A stretch of 64,000 bases of DNA. It comes from Cyanodermella asteris (lineage: Eukaryota > Ascomycota > Lecanoromycetes > Ostropales > Stictidaceae). The translations under genes and the position numbers were made by a program. The stretch is from contig UYJD01000005.1 of NCBI GenBank assembly GCA_900618795.1, positions 1,034,522 to 1,098,521 of the forward strand. Reading direction: 5' to 3'. Below, in pieces: positions 22,829-34,300 of this stretch. The first letter of the stretch is position 1; each line of letters starts with the position of its first letter. The notes below the pieces were generated by a model. That model was given only the letters and a program-made list of their open reading frames with translations. It made no database searches and had not been told where the DNA came from.

Positions 22829-23773
22829 TCAATACAGATCCGCGTGTGTACGCCCCGTCAAGCTTGCCTTTGTGGAATCCCGACCATACTTTACGTAGCC
22901 GACCTGAAGCTCCAACCCCGTGTCTTTGGCAATAGTCCATTCCCGCGACTTTAGCTTGCCGGAGCTAAGGTCGTGGTTGATCGTCCTCACTGCTTCCAGG
23001 AAATATTCCATATTCTGACCAGAATTGTCATTCCGAAAGTAGCTTGTTCCCACGAAACGGGCAATTGTGACGTGAGCGGTGGCTGCGGTATAGCAAGTGT
23101 CGATTTCAATACCGCTCGAGAGCGCGAGTTGATGCATACTGTTCCGAAGGTGGTGGTATGTGAACGGCGGTGGCGGGTCGTTAGAAGTTCCGGTCGCATT
23201 CTCGCTCACAGCAGGGATGAAATTGATTGCAAGACCCATGCTGTCAAAACCGAGCTGGGGAGAGCCAAGAACCGCTTTCCCTCCAGTCTTGGACTCTCGG
23301 GCTGGTATATCCAGCATTTCCTGCAGAACAGGCTGACTGACTCGATCCGCAACAGCCCGCAAATGGGACAAGGGATGTCGATGAGATAGCTCGAGCACAG
23401 AAAGATGGGTGTCATTGACCGGAATTAGATGAATGTCTCCCAAGAATTTGAGCTTGTCTTGAATACTTTCGATGAGTCGCATGACATGGCTCTCTGGACG
23501 AGCCCAGAATACGAGGCAGTTCACTTCCTCGTTGTCGTTCGGCCTGATAGAGCCGTTCATCAGCCGCTGCAGCGTTACGTCTGCTTTCGCTGCTTGGCAG
23601 CCTGCTTTCTTGAATGCATTGACGGCTGATTTCAACCTCTCGCGGCGATGCGACTCGTATGCTTCCCGAATCTTCGTAGGATCGCCATTACATCTTGGAT
23701 GGTCAATAAGACGTTGATACCAGTTATCCCGCGAAGGAGGACCTGGGGGTAAGGAAGGGAAGTAAAAGAGCAT
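22829..23773 (-). CDS. 2H phosphoesterase superfamily protein (RNA ligase/cyclic phosphodiesterase-like)
   Basis: A 314-aa intronless protein with the two H-x-[ST]-x signatures that define the 2H (LigT/cyclic phosphodiesterase) fold: THLSVLEL in the first half and AHVTIARF in the second, separated by ~130 residues as expected for the two-lobed fold. Family members hydrolyse 2',3'-cyclic or 2'-5'-linked phosphodiester bonds in RNA or nucleotides; the substrate here is unknown. The C-terminal WTIAKDTGLELQVGYVKYG resembles the closing strand of fungal members. The reading frame is open further upstream to 23818 but without an ATG, so the Met at 23773 is chosen; an upstream exon is possible because a CTTACAG acceptor-like site precedes it. 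Confidence 0.75.
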   Translation of the reverse strand: MLFYFPSLPPGPPSRDNWYQRLIDHPRCNGDPTKIREAYESHRRERLKSAVNAFKKAGCQAAKADVTLQRLMNGSIRPNDNEEVNCLVFWARPESHVMRLIESIQDKLKFLGDIHLIPVNDTHLSVLELSHRHPLSHLRAVADRVSQPVLQEMLDIPARESKTGGKAVLGSPQLGFDSMGLAINFIPAVSENATGTSNDPPPPFTYHHLRNSMHQLALSSGIEIDTCYTAATAHVTIARFVGTSYFRNDNSGQNMEYFLEAVRTINHDLSSGKLKSREWTIAKDTGLELQVGYVKYGRDSTKASLTGRTHADLY

Positions 23774-24595
23774 TCTACTCTGGAAGCTACCTGTAAGATC
23801 CTCAACCGCAACGATCAAAACGTGTAGATACTGGGGCTTATCTCGAGTCCTTTCCCCCGGTCAAAGGTGGCAGGGCGCGGATATATATGTGTAGTCATCT
23901 TGGGTCTGCAATGACACATCGAGACTAGCCTGCCGATAGTTTGCTGATCGAGTGTAAGGGAATTCACTGAGGGAGCTAAGCCCCCACTTGCGTACCTCCT
24001 TGATGACCAGCTCTATGCGAGCTTTGTATCGTTCTACCCTACTTAGTCTAGTGTGAAATTGTATGCGCTTGGCGCAGATTACGTGTCTCGTTCAATTTGT
24101 GCGCCCATGCTCCGTCTTGGAAAACAGCATGCTTTCGTGAAGACGTAGCTATTGAATAGCCTGCAATGTCCTCAAATATATGTCTACAAGTCCGTCCGGT
24201 ATCATACCCTTGCAGGAGTCATGTCTCGCAGCCCTCTACCACGAAGGCGAGGCAATCAGCGGCAGCAACACGATACTACAAACTGGCCGTATCAAGGCAG
24301 GTTGGCCATAATTTGCGTAACAAAGTTCCACTCGAAGCAGGCTAGGGGTTTGTCCGGTGATGGTTCCCGCGGCTTGAGCCTTGCAACGCTGCGCTCTGTG
24401 ACGACTACCTCTTAGCGTCAGAGGGTGGGCACATCCGGCACGCAGCCTTGTCCGCAAGGCTGCGGAGACACCTCTCTCGATCTAGGCAATTAATCTTGCC
24501 TACTTGTAATCTTACCTATCGATACGTTCTCTTTCTCACTACCAAAGCATTTCATATCTTTGTCCATGTTGTTTTGTCCGCTGGTTGCTGCTATC
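23774..24595. other. Divergent promoter region, nothing recognised
   Basis: This ~820-base region lies between the divergent phosphoesterase and CorA-like genes. No supported frame; no RNA gene or repeat detected. Confidence 0.55.
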
Positions 24596-26275
24596 ATGTC
24601 TACTTACCCGTTCAACAATCCTTCTTACCACCCGGCGTTCGATGACGGTAATTTCTGTCTACGAGAGTTGAAGGTAGAGACTCGCGGATGGCGCTCGGAA
24701 AAATATGTGTCTGCTTCGAACGTGCTCTTTCTTGACCGCTATGATGAGAATTTCTCAATTGCCTATCAGACAGATGCTGAGATCTCAGCGCTCTTAGCTG
24801 TAAGCACTTCACCTTCACAAAACTTATACGCTGACATGGCCCAGCGCAAAGCGTCCAGATAGTGCGCAGCCACGTTTAAGACTGATTCTACTCGAATCCA
24901 CCCCTCAGGAACAACTACTATACGCTATCCGAAGCGATCCGGGAAGCGTTCAGCACACAAACGAGCTGATTGATGCAACTGATTCGGCGACGGATGCTGG
25001 TAAACAGCAGAGACCTTTCAAGAGACAGGAGCCTTCTCAGATCAATATCACTCAGGACTCTCTACTTGGTATCTTGTCAAGGTATCACATTCCTGACAAG
25101 GCTGCCTCCCATATCCGCGGCCAGGAGCAAGTCTTTGGCTCGCAATCTAGCTATGCGGCGGACGGTAGACTTACATCCTTTGGTAAGCTTAGCAACAAGC
25201 AATGTGTGCAAATACAGACTCAATTGGTCTAGACTTTTGGTATGCGATTCGCGCCAGAGCATACTTCAACGGGCTGGATCGGAAAAGGCAACATAAGGAG
25301 GCCGACCTGAAGGTGACGATTGTCACGCATTACGACGCTCGGACGCGAAAATCGGTCGTTATGATTAAATATCGCTCACACAACGACCTCCCAACGAGCC
25401 TCCAAGACGAGCTTACAAATCGCCTCAAAGAGTTTGTCGAGAGCGAAACGACGAAAGACCTTGACGACCCGATCGCACTTGCATTGTTTCACTTCCCACC
25501 TATAATTCAATACTATCGTCGCGGTGCGAGAGACCCTCGGGATACGGTACGTTTCCAAGAGGTGCTCGCTCACAGACCGCGTCGGCGAGATCAGAGCTAT
25601 CAGGAGATTGATATAAAAGCTTTACATTTCACGGTCGGAAGTCTCGATCAGAATGTAGTGGAACTCGATTTTATTCTTGATCTGATAGAGCGGTTGCGCA
25701 CTGCGCATGAACATCTTTACCGCGAAACTAGGGGGCGTCGAACTCCGGCCGACTGGGGTTGGCTGTACACACGAGTTGAGCATGAACTGGATCGCTATCA
25801 GAGCCATGTCAAATACATTCGCGACGGCCAAAAAGAGGTTGCACGAAAGGCCGAACGGCTCATGGATCTAGTAAGCAAGCGGAGTATGGAATAGCACGTC
25901 GGAACTTGCCTTCTAACGTATTCACAGGAGTTTAGAATGAGCACTCGCTATCAGACTAACCTCACTATCGAGATGGCAGAGCATGCTATGAGAGACAGTA
26001 TATCGATGAAGAACATTGCGCTTGTGACGATGCTATTCCTACCGATCACTGCTGTAGCCTCTATTCTCGGCACCAACCTCGTTGCGGGTCCTGCCCGGTC
26101 GGATGAAAGTTCGGCACTCGGTGACACGTATCCACTCTGGTCCAGTCAATGGTGGATTTTGCCAGCAGCTGCGGTACCGCTAACTCTGCTCACTTTTGCG
26201 GGATGGTTCTTCCGACAATCAAGGGCACTCGAGAGAATCAGGCAGAAACTGGATCTTGAGCAAGGCTTTGGTTGA
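24596..26275 (+). CDS. CorA-like two-transmembrane protein (fungal Mg2+ transporter-like)
   Basis: A ~500-aa membrane protein in four exons: 24596-24799, 24870-25182, 25233-25870 and 25928-26275. Splice choices restore one frame: LLA joins PRLRLILLEST, TSF joins DFWYAIRARAYF, and LMDL joins EFRMSTRYQTN. The long N-terminal cytosolic domain ends in charged helices (ERLRTAHEHLYRE, KEVARKAERLMDL). Two C-terminal transmembrane segments follow: NIALVTMLFLPITAVASILG and WWILPAAAVPLTLLTFAGWF. This is the CorA topology, and MLFLPxTxVASxxG is typical of the fungal branch, but the GMN ion-selectivity motif is absent (GTN at that place). Divergent fungal CorA-like proteins commonly lack GMN, and magnesium transport should not be assumed. 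The second intron boundary uses the GCGCAG acceptor because the earlier CCAG choices give a stop. Confidence 0.8.
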
Positions 26276-26477
26276 TTCGCAACTATGCTACGTTGGACGT
26301 CCCATCGATGGTGCCGATCTGACAGACGTGGCGTTGGATCGTCGCCCTTCAAGCCCACTGCTAGCTGTCATCTAGCCAAAAGAAGTGACATGGATACAAG
26401 CTGGACACTGCGAATGTCGACGTTGCTTTGGAAAGGCTGCTGCGCATTGCGTCACGGATTCATGCTGTGATAGGTAG

Positions 26478-27109
26478 TCAGAAAGACCACCTGTAGCATA
26501 GCCGGGCATATAAATCCTCGACATTACGCTTCCTTCGACTCGGCGCTGTTCGCGCAATTGCCAAGAGTGAGAATGATGCGTAATTGTTTTCGAGAAATGT
26601 GACGGGAAAGCAAGGCAGAATGACGGGCAACTTCCTTGGCGCATTGGGTTTGCTGCTGATTGACTTCATGTAACTGATTTCGTCCGGGTGAAGGTCTGGA
26701 AACGCTTCTCGTTTGGCGTGTCTCATTTCACCCCAGACTTCTGGTCTGAGGTCAGGCTGGCCCAACAATCTCTCATCGTCGAAGGGAAAGCGACAGTTTA
26801 GACAGGGGGGGATCTGCCAATCTCGAACGAGGGCTATTTTTCGCAACTGGAGATGAGTGTCCTGAGCAGACGACAGAGTTGTTGCGGGATGTTGGAGAAG
26901 GCTGTTACACTAACGGGTCGATACAGGATCGGGAGCGCGATCTGATGAAGCTGTCGATTTGAGCGAAGCATCGGGGATGCCGCTGTAGTAGTACTGGACA
27001 CAATTGCTCCAAAACCCTTGTTGTCGTTCTCGGGAATGTCGGCAACAACAAATTCGACGATCAAAGCTAGAAGCTCAGCTGGAAGATCCAGCAGAACGGG
27101 CATCTTCAA
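26478..27109 (-). pseudogene. Broken F-box gene
   Basis: The frame starting at 27109 encodes an F-box-like N-terminus (VLLDLPAELLALIVEFVVAD), then MLRSNRQLHQIALPILYRPV, the usual second half of fungal F-box-plus-LRR proteins. It stops after 91 codons at ~26834. The adjacent frame continues immediately with LRKIALVRDWQIPPCLNC, which fits the next leucine-rich step, so a one-base frame change near 26845 probably truncates the gene. The downstream part loses recognisable structure within ~100 codons, and no full-length product can be expected. An undetected intron is an alternative but no good splice pair spans the break. Confidence 0.5.
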
Positions 27110-27893
27110 TTATTGACCTACACTCGGGTAAGAACAGCGAGGGAGAAAGAAATCTATATCGGCCTGTCCACGGCCTTCGTGTGGCTGATAAGAACGTGCT
27201 CGCAAAAGTGTGATCACATTGCGAAAGCGGCCCCTGAGTAGCCAGCCTTGAGGTGAAAAAAAAAAAAAAAAAAAAAGTGGCATAGCAAAATACGAGATGG
27301 TCGACACTGGGGGTGAGCTTTAGTGAGTGCACCCGCTATTAAGGGTGCTTGGCGGGCGGCTTTAGTTGATACCTCCAGGGTGAATCAGCGGACTTTCCAG
27401 CTTGGCAATTTTGCTGTGCAACTTATTTTTTCCACCGCGGGCCAGTTAAGCTGTCAACCAACCCCCGATGTGTCTTCTCGGTAAGTCACCTGTAGCAACG
27501 CCCAGCTCAGCTGGACCACAGCTAGACACTGCGCAAAGCAGTCTGGCAACACCTCCTTAACCCTCTTCCGAACTTTGCCAAATGTTCAATGGGTAACATT
27601 ATTGCTGGAGCTAGTCATTCGCACGATCGTCATAATTCTTTCCCAATGCCCTTCGGGGTTCGATGCTACCAGCCCTGCAATGACCGCCATGCTCATCGTA
27701 CTGGTCCAGTCTATCCGATTCGTGAGTCTTGATGCTGTGCGCGCAGGCAGCAGAATTCGAGTCTGACAGATGCAACTCAAGACCTTGTGGAGAAGAAGTC
27801 AATTGATACCATAGAGGCGGAGTATAGATCAGTGCTCTAGCATGTCCCACGAGTCTTGCAATTTTTCCGCGTCTACTCTTTGACGTGCTCACT
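27110..27893. other. Intergenic region with a long poly(A) tract
   Basis: This ~780-base region lies upstream of the carboxylesterase gene. Apart from the A-tract at 27256-27276 and scattered short frames, nothing is recognised. Confidence 0.55.
27256..27276 (+). repeat. A21 homopolymer tract
   Basis: Twenty-one consecutive A bases. It could be a simple promoter poly(dA:dT) tract that disfavours nucleosomes, or the trace of a retroposed transcript. I see no target-site duplication or coding sequence immediately upstream to support retroposition. Confidence 0.8.
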
Positions 27894-29691
27894 ATGAAGG
27901 CCTCACTGTCTCAATCAGTGTGTTATCTCCTTTCGTCTGCTAGCGTTCTTGCATCTGAAAATGTCACCTCGCCAACTGTAGACATTGGTTACGCGAAGTA
28001 CAGAGGCGTCCACAATGAGACGCTAGGGTGAGCTTGTCCTTGAGAACCGGATTTCCGGGGTTGAAGTTGACATAAACCCAGCATCAATACATACTACGGT
28101 ATCCGCTTCGCTGCAGCGCCGACTGGAAATCTTCGTTGGCGCCCAGCCATTCCAATCGAACGATCCAACAACTATACATCGTCCGCTACCATCGATGCAA
28201 CCTCCCCTGGACCACAATGTATCCAAAGCTCCAACGGAGACGATGCCGGAGCTGCGGCTTTCATCGCCAGTCTTGAATCTGCGGTACCAGGCCTAGCAGC
28301 CGCGTTGGGTTCGCAGCAGTATCCCTATGTCAGCAGTGAAGATTGTCTATTGTTGAACATCGTGGTTCCCAGCAAGCCAATCGCGTCAGCGCTGCCTGTC
28401 ATCCTTGGAATACACGGAGGAGGATACACCACGGGTAATGCCGGCGGCATCGATGTGAGCGCGTTGGTGAGCTACGCAAAGGGAAACGTGATTCATGTCG
28501 CGACTCAATACCGGCTCGGCGCGTACGGATTTCTGGGGACTGAGGAGGTGATCCGGGAGGCTGGTCCGAATTTGGGCTTGCTTGACCAGAGAGTGGCAAT
28601 GGAATGGGTGCAGAAACACATCAGCAAGTTTGGTGGCGATCCCAAGAAAGTCACGATTTGGGGAGTGAGTGCCGGTGGCGGTAGCGCCATGAACCACTTG
28701 ATCCTGAACGGGGCGAATGGAGAACCACCTTTTCGTGCTGCTGTCTCAGGTACGATCAATACTGAATCTAAGCACCACGAGACCTTTAGTAAACTGAAAC
28801 GATGCAGAATTTCCTTGGTGGGCGCCATACCACGACAAGCCAATCCTCGAAGCCCAATACCAGACCCTCCTAAACGCTAGCAACTGCTCCAGCCTGGCTT
28901 GCTTACGCTCTCTCCCCTCTGACATCCTCGCCAACGCGACCTACGCGACGTTCACCAAGATCACATCCCCCGGCGGTCTCTGCGGCAAAGGCGACAATTG
29001 CTGGGGCCCGTACGTGGACGGCAAGGTCATCCCAGACCTTCCGAGCACGCTCTTCAAACAAGGCAATTTCCACCGAGTACCACAAATCGTCGATCACGAC
29101 TCCTTCGAAGGCTTCTTCTTCCAGGACTACAGCATCAACACCACCGAAGCGGCGACGGCAGATCTGCAGGGTGTCTGGCCGGCGGCCACACCCTCTTTCT
29201 TCACCCGTCTGTACCAGCTGTACCAGCTATCCAGCTTCACCGGTCCGTACTTTTCGCAGCCATTCTTCTCTTCCGCCCTGTACAACGTCGTCTCCTCGGC
29301 ACCGTTCGGGGCGAACCTGCGCGTCGCGGCCGCCGACGCACCGTTCTGGCGCATGTCGCAGATCTTTGGCGACTTCATCATCTCTTGCCCGACGTACTAC
29401 ATGGCCGGCGCCGCGGCCGCTTTCCCCGCTTGCAAGACGTCCCCGGCGCCCATCTGGAAGCTGATATGCAATGCCGGGATCTACGTCCACGGCGCTATTG
29501 GGGTGTACCTGTCGGCCCCGAATGAGGCGTCGGGAAACGCGACCATGTCTGCGATGCTAAAGGACTACTATCTGAGCTTTGTGACGGATCTGGATCCGAA
29601 TAAGGCGAGTACGTTTGATAATGTGACTCGGAGGACGTGGCCGGCGTGGTTTGGCCGAGGTGGAAATTCGACCAGGTTTAAGGTCTTGTAG
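27894..29691 (+). CDS. Secreted type-B carboxylesterase/lipase
   Basis: An alpha/beta-hydrolase of ~561 aa in three exons: 27894-28027, 28082-28749, 28808-29691 (introns 54 and 58 nt, frame kept). The N-terminus MKASLSQSVCYLLSSASVLA looks like a signal peptide, so the enzyme is probably secreted. Type-B carboxylesterase hallmarks: YYGIRFAAAPTGNLRW near the start, SSEDCLLLNIVVP (type-B signature 2), the oxyanion HGGGY, the nucleophile elbow WGVSAGGGS, and a late NAGIYVHGA that places the catalytic His. Several N-x-[ST] sites (NETL, NYTS, NCSS, NATY, NVTR) suggest glycosylation. Substrates in the family range from triglycerides to feruloyl, cholesteryl and mycotoxin esters; none can be chosen here. 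Confidence 0.88.
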
Positions 29692-29983
29692 GTCGAGGAC
29701 ACGGGTCTTGAGATGAAGGTGGATGAAGACGTGAGTGACCGGTGTGACTTCTTTCACGCGCAGAGCTATGTTGTACGGAACTGAAAATCGCTTTGCAACA
29801 ACTGTGCTGTCCTCCAACGGTACTTCTTGGGTACCTCGGGATGTTCGCTTTGGTTCCGTGATAAAAAACGATGCACGATGGAGGATGCTTTCAATGTTTG
29901 AGGAGATATGAGGCCTATCCAATGATCTCGTACGCTAAGCTATGCTTCTACTGTACAGTCGAGATGATGCTCTGTCGTATCAA

Positions 29984-32354
29984 CTACCTACTCTCCAATC
30001 CCAACTCCTCGTAGAACGCCTTGCTGTTCGGCTCCCTGCCCAAAAACTCTTTCAAGCTCTCAAACTCATCCCTGCTACCACCCTTCTCCAGCACAGTCTT
30101 TCTGTACCTGCGACCCTCCTTCGGATCCATCGGATTCTTCTTGAACACACTCGCAAACATGTCGCTAGAGTAAGTCTCGGCAATCATGTAGCCGTAATAG
30201 CCCGCATCGTAACCACCCATCAAGTGACCAAACGTCGCCTGGCCGTTACCCCAGTGCATGTCTGTCGGGCCGGTCATGGGCATGATATCGGCGCGCATCT
30301 GGTTGTACAGGGCGGAAGGGTCCATCTTCTTAACTTCATCATGCGAGGCGGGGGAGTGCACTGCCATGTCGAAGGTGCCAAAGTGGAGTTGGCGGAGCGT
30401 AAAGAGAGCCTCGTTGACGTGCTTGGTCTTGATGATGTTTTGGACAAGGTCGTCAGGCATGACCTTTGGTGGAAGTGGGTCTGAAGCACTGGCACTGGCA
30501 GAGTCACGCCACGCCTGTGCATACTCGTCCGAAATAGATGAGTAGTGCTGACCGAGTGCTTTGATCTGGTTTGGCTCCCAAGTCCAGTTCTCCAGCATCT
30601 TCGAAGGGGCCTCGACGAAGTCCTGAACGACACCCGTACCGTGGAAGCGGGAGTAGACTGTCTTTCCGACAAGATCATGGATGCCATGGCCAAGTTCGTG
30701 GAAAAGGGTGACGATCTCATCATGCTTCAGCAGACTGGGCTTCTTGGCTGTGGGCTTGGAGAAGTTGCAGACCAATGCGGTCGCTGGCTGGCGACGGTCA
30801 CCCTTTGCATCCGTGAAGCCGGGCCAGATGTTGAAGTTTGCCGCGTGACCGTACTTGCCTTCGCGAGGATGGAGATCGATGAAAAGGTATCCGACGAAGC
30901 CACCACCGTTGTCTTCTGAGTCCCAAACCGCGTACATGCTCACGTCCTTGTGCCAGACGATGTCGTCACCCTTTCCTGTTGGCGACAAAGCATCACGGTC
31001 CGCACCAACAATCTCCACGAAGCGCAGACCCATCAGTTCCTCAAAGATTTCGAGCATTCGTGCTAGAGCGACCTGCAGAGGGAAATATTCCTTGACCTTT
31101 TCAGAGTCCAGTTGATAGTCGCGTTCGAGCATGAGCTGGCTGTAGAAGCGGTGATCCCACATGTAGTATTTGCCGTCGCTGGTTTCGTTGCGTGATTTGA
31201 GATCGGCTTCCTTGAGAGCCAACAGCGCATCCTTCTCTTTCTCACCACCGGCCTTGAGCCGCTTCTTCAGATCCTCCTGGAACTCATCCACAAATTCGGG
31301 CGTCTTGGCCATCTTGTCTTCGATTCGGAATGCGGCGTGGTTCTTATAGCCAAGGAGACGGGCCGCCTCATCGCGCAGCTGGATAGCTTCCTTGAATAGA
31401 GGAATATTTCCGTTGCATTTGTTCTCATTCGCGATCATGGTCTTTCGTCTTGTTTCACTGACCTTGCACTTGTCTTGAGTCGGAAGATAGTCGGGATACT
31501 TGAAGGTCAAAAACAGTTTGCCCTGATTTTCGCCTTCGCCTTTTTTCAACGTATCAATGACATCCTGAGGCACGCCATCAAGCTCTTGCGGGGTGAACCA
31601 GAGTCCACCCTTCTCCTCGTTCAAGTTTTTCTGAAACTCGATGGAGATGTTGGATAACCGGAGCTTGATTTCCTTGAATCTGTCGCGCTTTTCGCCTTTT
31701 GGAAGATTGAGACCATTGCGGATGTAGTCCTTGCGGAACTTCTCAAGATATCGCTGAGACTCGGGGTCGAGCTTTTCCTTTCGAGTAAAGACGGCATCGA
31801 CGCGCTGGAATATGTCCTCTCTCATGGCAGCCTCGACGGCGAATTCCGTCAGCAACTGGTCAGCTTGAGTTGATGCATCCCGAAGTTTCTGATCGGTAGA
31901 CACAGCTTGGTAGAAGCCGAGGACGTGGGATTCGAGTTCTGCGTTGGCATCGTCGAGGGCCAGTGGTTTCAAAACGGTATCAAAGGTCGCATTCTCGAGT
32001 GTTGTATTGCTACAAGTATTTTGTCAGCTTCGGTAAACAAGGACTCGGAACTGACAGATTAAATAAAGGCTATCGGCGACGCGATGTGCATGGACGGTTT
32101 TGTCATTCTGAGCACGTGCCCATTCCAGATTCGCAGGAAGTGCATTCGAAGCAACGGCAATGGAACGAGCAGTCCCTGAGGGAAAACAACAAATCATTCT
32201 AGACGGCAGATGCCACAGGGACTTACTTCGCAACCTCGTCCATCGTTTTCTTCATGCTCTCGATCAATTTCTTAGCATCCCCAACAATGCTTTCCGCCGT
32301 GGCATTGAAAAGTGGGGGCGCCATTGGAGGCTTCTTGAGCTGTGAGGTCGCCAT
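29984..32354 (-). CDS. M3 metallopeptidase (saccharolysin/thimet oligopeptidase, MepB type)
   Basis: A zinc oligopeptidase of ~717 aa that degrades peptides of roughly 5-20 residues in the cytosol and/or mitochondria. The M3 zinc site is LFHELGHGIHDLVG (HExxH), with the third ligand Glu in the downstream FVEAPSKMLENW segment; GYDAGYYGYMIAE near the C-terminus is the conserved substrate-binding region. Two exons: 32227-32354 (MATSQLKKPP to DEVA) and 29984-32009 (NTTLENATFDTVLKP onwards), joined over a 217-nt intron, long for this genome. Frame also stays open upstream of the chosen ATG: an in-frame ATG at 32627 would add 91 residues ending RARTLTTSS, resembling a mitochondrial presequence. Dual localisation is known for related neurolysin, but it is not shown here. 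Confidence 0.9.
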
Positions 32355-33313
32355 ACTAGACGTCGTCAAAGTTCTAGCTCTCTTCCCGAGCTGCAACCAG
32401 GGCGCTCTGTTTTGATACTGGCGGTAGAGAGGAGTGGCAGCAGGTGCGGGCGCAGTCTGATGCAAGCTCACAGGAGCTAAGATCACATTTGTTCTCACAA
32501 GAGCCGGGAGGAGAAGTCCAACCGAGAGCCGGGATAGGATGAGAGAGGACGAGTGAGCCAGCGTGGTCGTGGTGAAGATGAGAGTCACACTGATCACGCT
32601 TGTGAGTGCTGACTGGGAAAGCTGCATCGTGCTGGCTGTCGACTCGACGGGAAGCTACTGACCCGCAATCGGCCTTGGCGTGTAGTCGAGGACGACCAAT
32701 CAGAGTGTCAAGATCTGGCTGGATCTGTCTATTGCAAGTGCACACGAAATTCGCAAGGAGGAACCTCATGAGAGAGAATAATATAGCAGGATCTATTTTA
32801 ATCACTGTTTCCCATCACAACAGCTCCACTTGACTTGACTCCCCTGACCATGGATCCGGTCGTCTTCTGCCATGTTACTGAGGTCGTCTACACGTCTGAC
32901 ATGCGACACAAACTTGGAACCTGTAACGAACGCTACCAGGGCCGGAATACGCAGTTAGTGCAGATTCAGTACCAAGCTGGACAGGTAGTACTACTCAAAC
33001 ATGTGTGGTGTCTTGCGTGAGCGCTGCGAGGGCTGCCCTAAGACTGAACTATGGTTCCACACATGCCCGGTTGCCAGCGACGACGCCACAACAGTAGACC
33101 TCATCCCGCCTTCGACGCTTAAATGTGAACCACGATCGAAAACAGAGAAGAGACAATGTAACCGGGATCCATAATACCCTGTGTTGGTTCTGTTTACGTG
33201 TGAGGAGGGGTTCAGGGAGCAACGTGCTAGATTCTGATCAAATTATTCGAAGGCGCCAGCACATTTCACCGTGGGAATCTCAAGAATGCGTCCGACGTCT
33301 GCCGTCCAGATTA
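32355..33313. other. Upstream region of the oligopeptidase gene
   Basis: Bases 32355-32627 are an in-frame open extension of the oligopeptidase (see findings). The rest holds only short frames without recognisable content. Confidence 0.5.
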
Positions 33314-34300
33314 TCACCTTTGTCGCGCTTCTTGGCTTGCCGGCGGTGTGTCTAGCCATGCTCGATATCTGTTACGAGGTCGAGTCTTGAGCGATGGTCC
33401 CTCGTCGCCTCTAGCGTCCTGAGCAGCAAGGTCTGTAAGTGTCACTCTCATTCGCTTCCGAGGTGCTGTGCGAAGGTGGCTTTGCAGCAACGTGGCGAGA
33501 TGCTGCTGAGTCTCCCGTTGTGACGGTATCCGTTTGATGGTCATCTGCATCTCACCAGGCGGCCTTTCTGCGGTTGGGCTTCAATCGATCGCGCGTTGAC
33601 CCTCCATCTCGTCGGCTGGCTCCTCAGGTTGTACAAAGTCGGAGAATTGCGAGGACATCTCACCAGCTGCATCCACGTCAGACTGGGCAACGTCAGACTT
33701 GAAGGCGTCTGCTGCTGCTTTCAGCTGCACATTTTCCGCCTGCCCCGACATTTCTTGAATTCTTGCATCACCGCGTGAAAGTCGAGACGTTCCGATTCCA
33801 TTTGTACAGGTGAGAGTCTCGTTCGCGGAGTCCAGCAGCCTCTTCTGATATCCCCATTACTCTGAGGTAATGGGATGCCTTTTGTCCACTGTGCATTGTC
33901 TCAGCACGCTCAAGTGCCATTCGTGCATGCTCACGCCCAAAGCCGTAAGTTTGTAGCTGGAGATTCTGCATGCTGGCCTGGAAGCCGTTTCCAAGCTTTA
34001 GCCACCTGAAAAGACGCCGAGCAGCAAACATGGTGTCGGGCAGGCTGTCCTGGCGGAACTAATAGCCGGATTAAGCTATTGTGTATTCGTTCACGTAGTG
34101 GTTCTCTTACCCTTTGCCCCGCGCGGTAGTATTCTGCGGTCAACGGTGCTCTCATCGTCTCCGACATACTCGAATCGAGGCTTTGAAGCCTCAATATTCT
34201 CGGTGATGCTGTTTATGAGAAGGCAGGCCATGAGCACTTTCAGAATGTGGATTGGAGCACCTTGGCGAGATTTGGGCACTTTGCGGCGGTTCCGTGCCAA
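33314..34300 (-). pseudogene. Decayed gene of unknown function
   Basis: The minus strand carries coding-like blocks in order: MARNRRKVPKSRQGAPIHIL (from 34300), a block with MFAARRLFRWLKLGNGFQ and MALERAETMHSGQKASHYL (to ~33770), an acidic block MSGQAENVQLKAAADAF (from 33751), and a basic block TIKRIPSQRETQQHLATLL ending near 33314. The last two share a reading frame but are separated by a TGA at 33581-33583. The second and third blocks are in different frames without a clear intron. A plausible intron (GTAAGAG..CTATTAG) follows the first block but does not restore frame. I therefore read it as one gene that has lost its integrity. The family is not recognised; it could be a host gene or a remnant of a mobile element. 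Confidence 0.4.
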
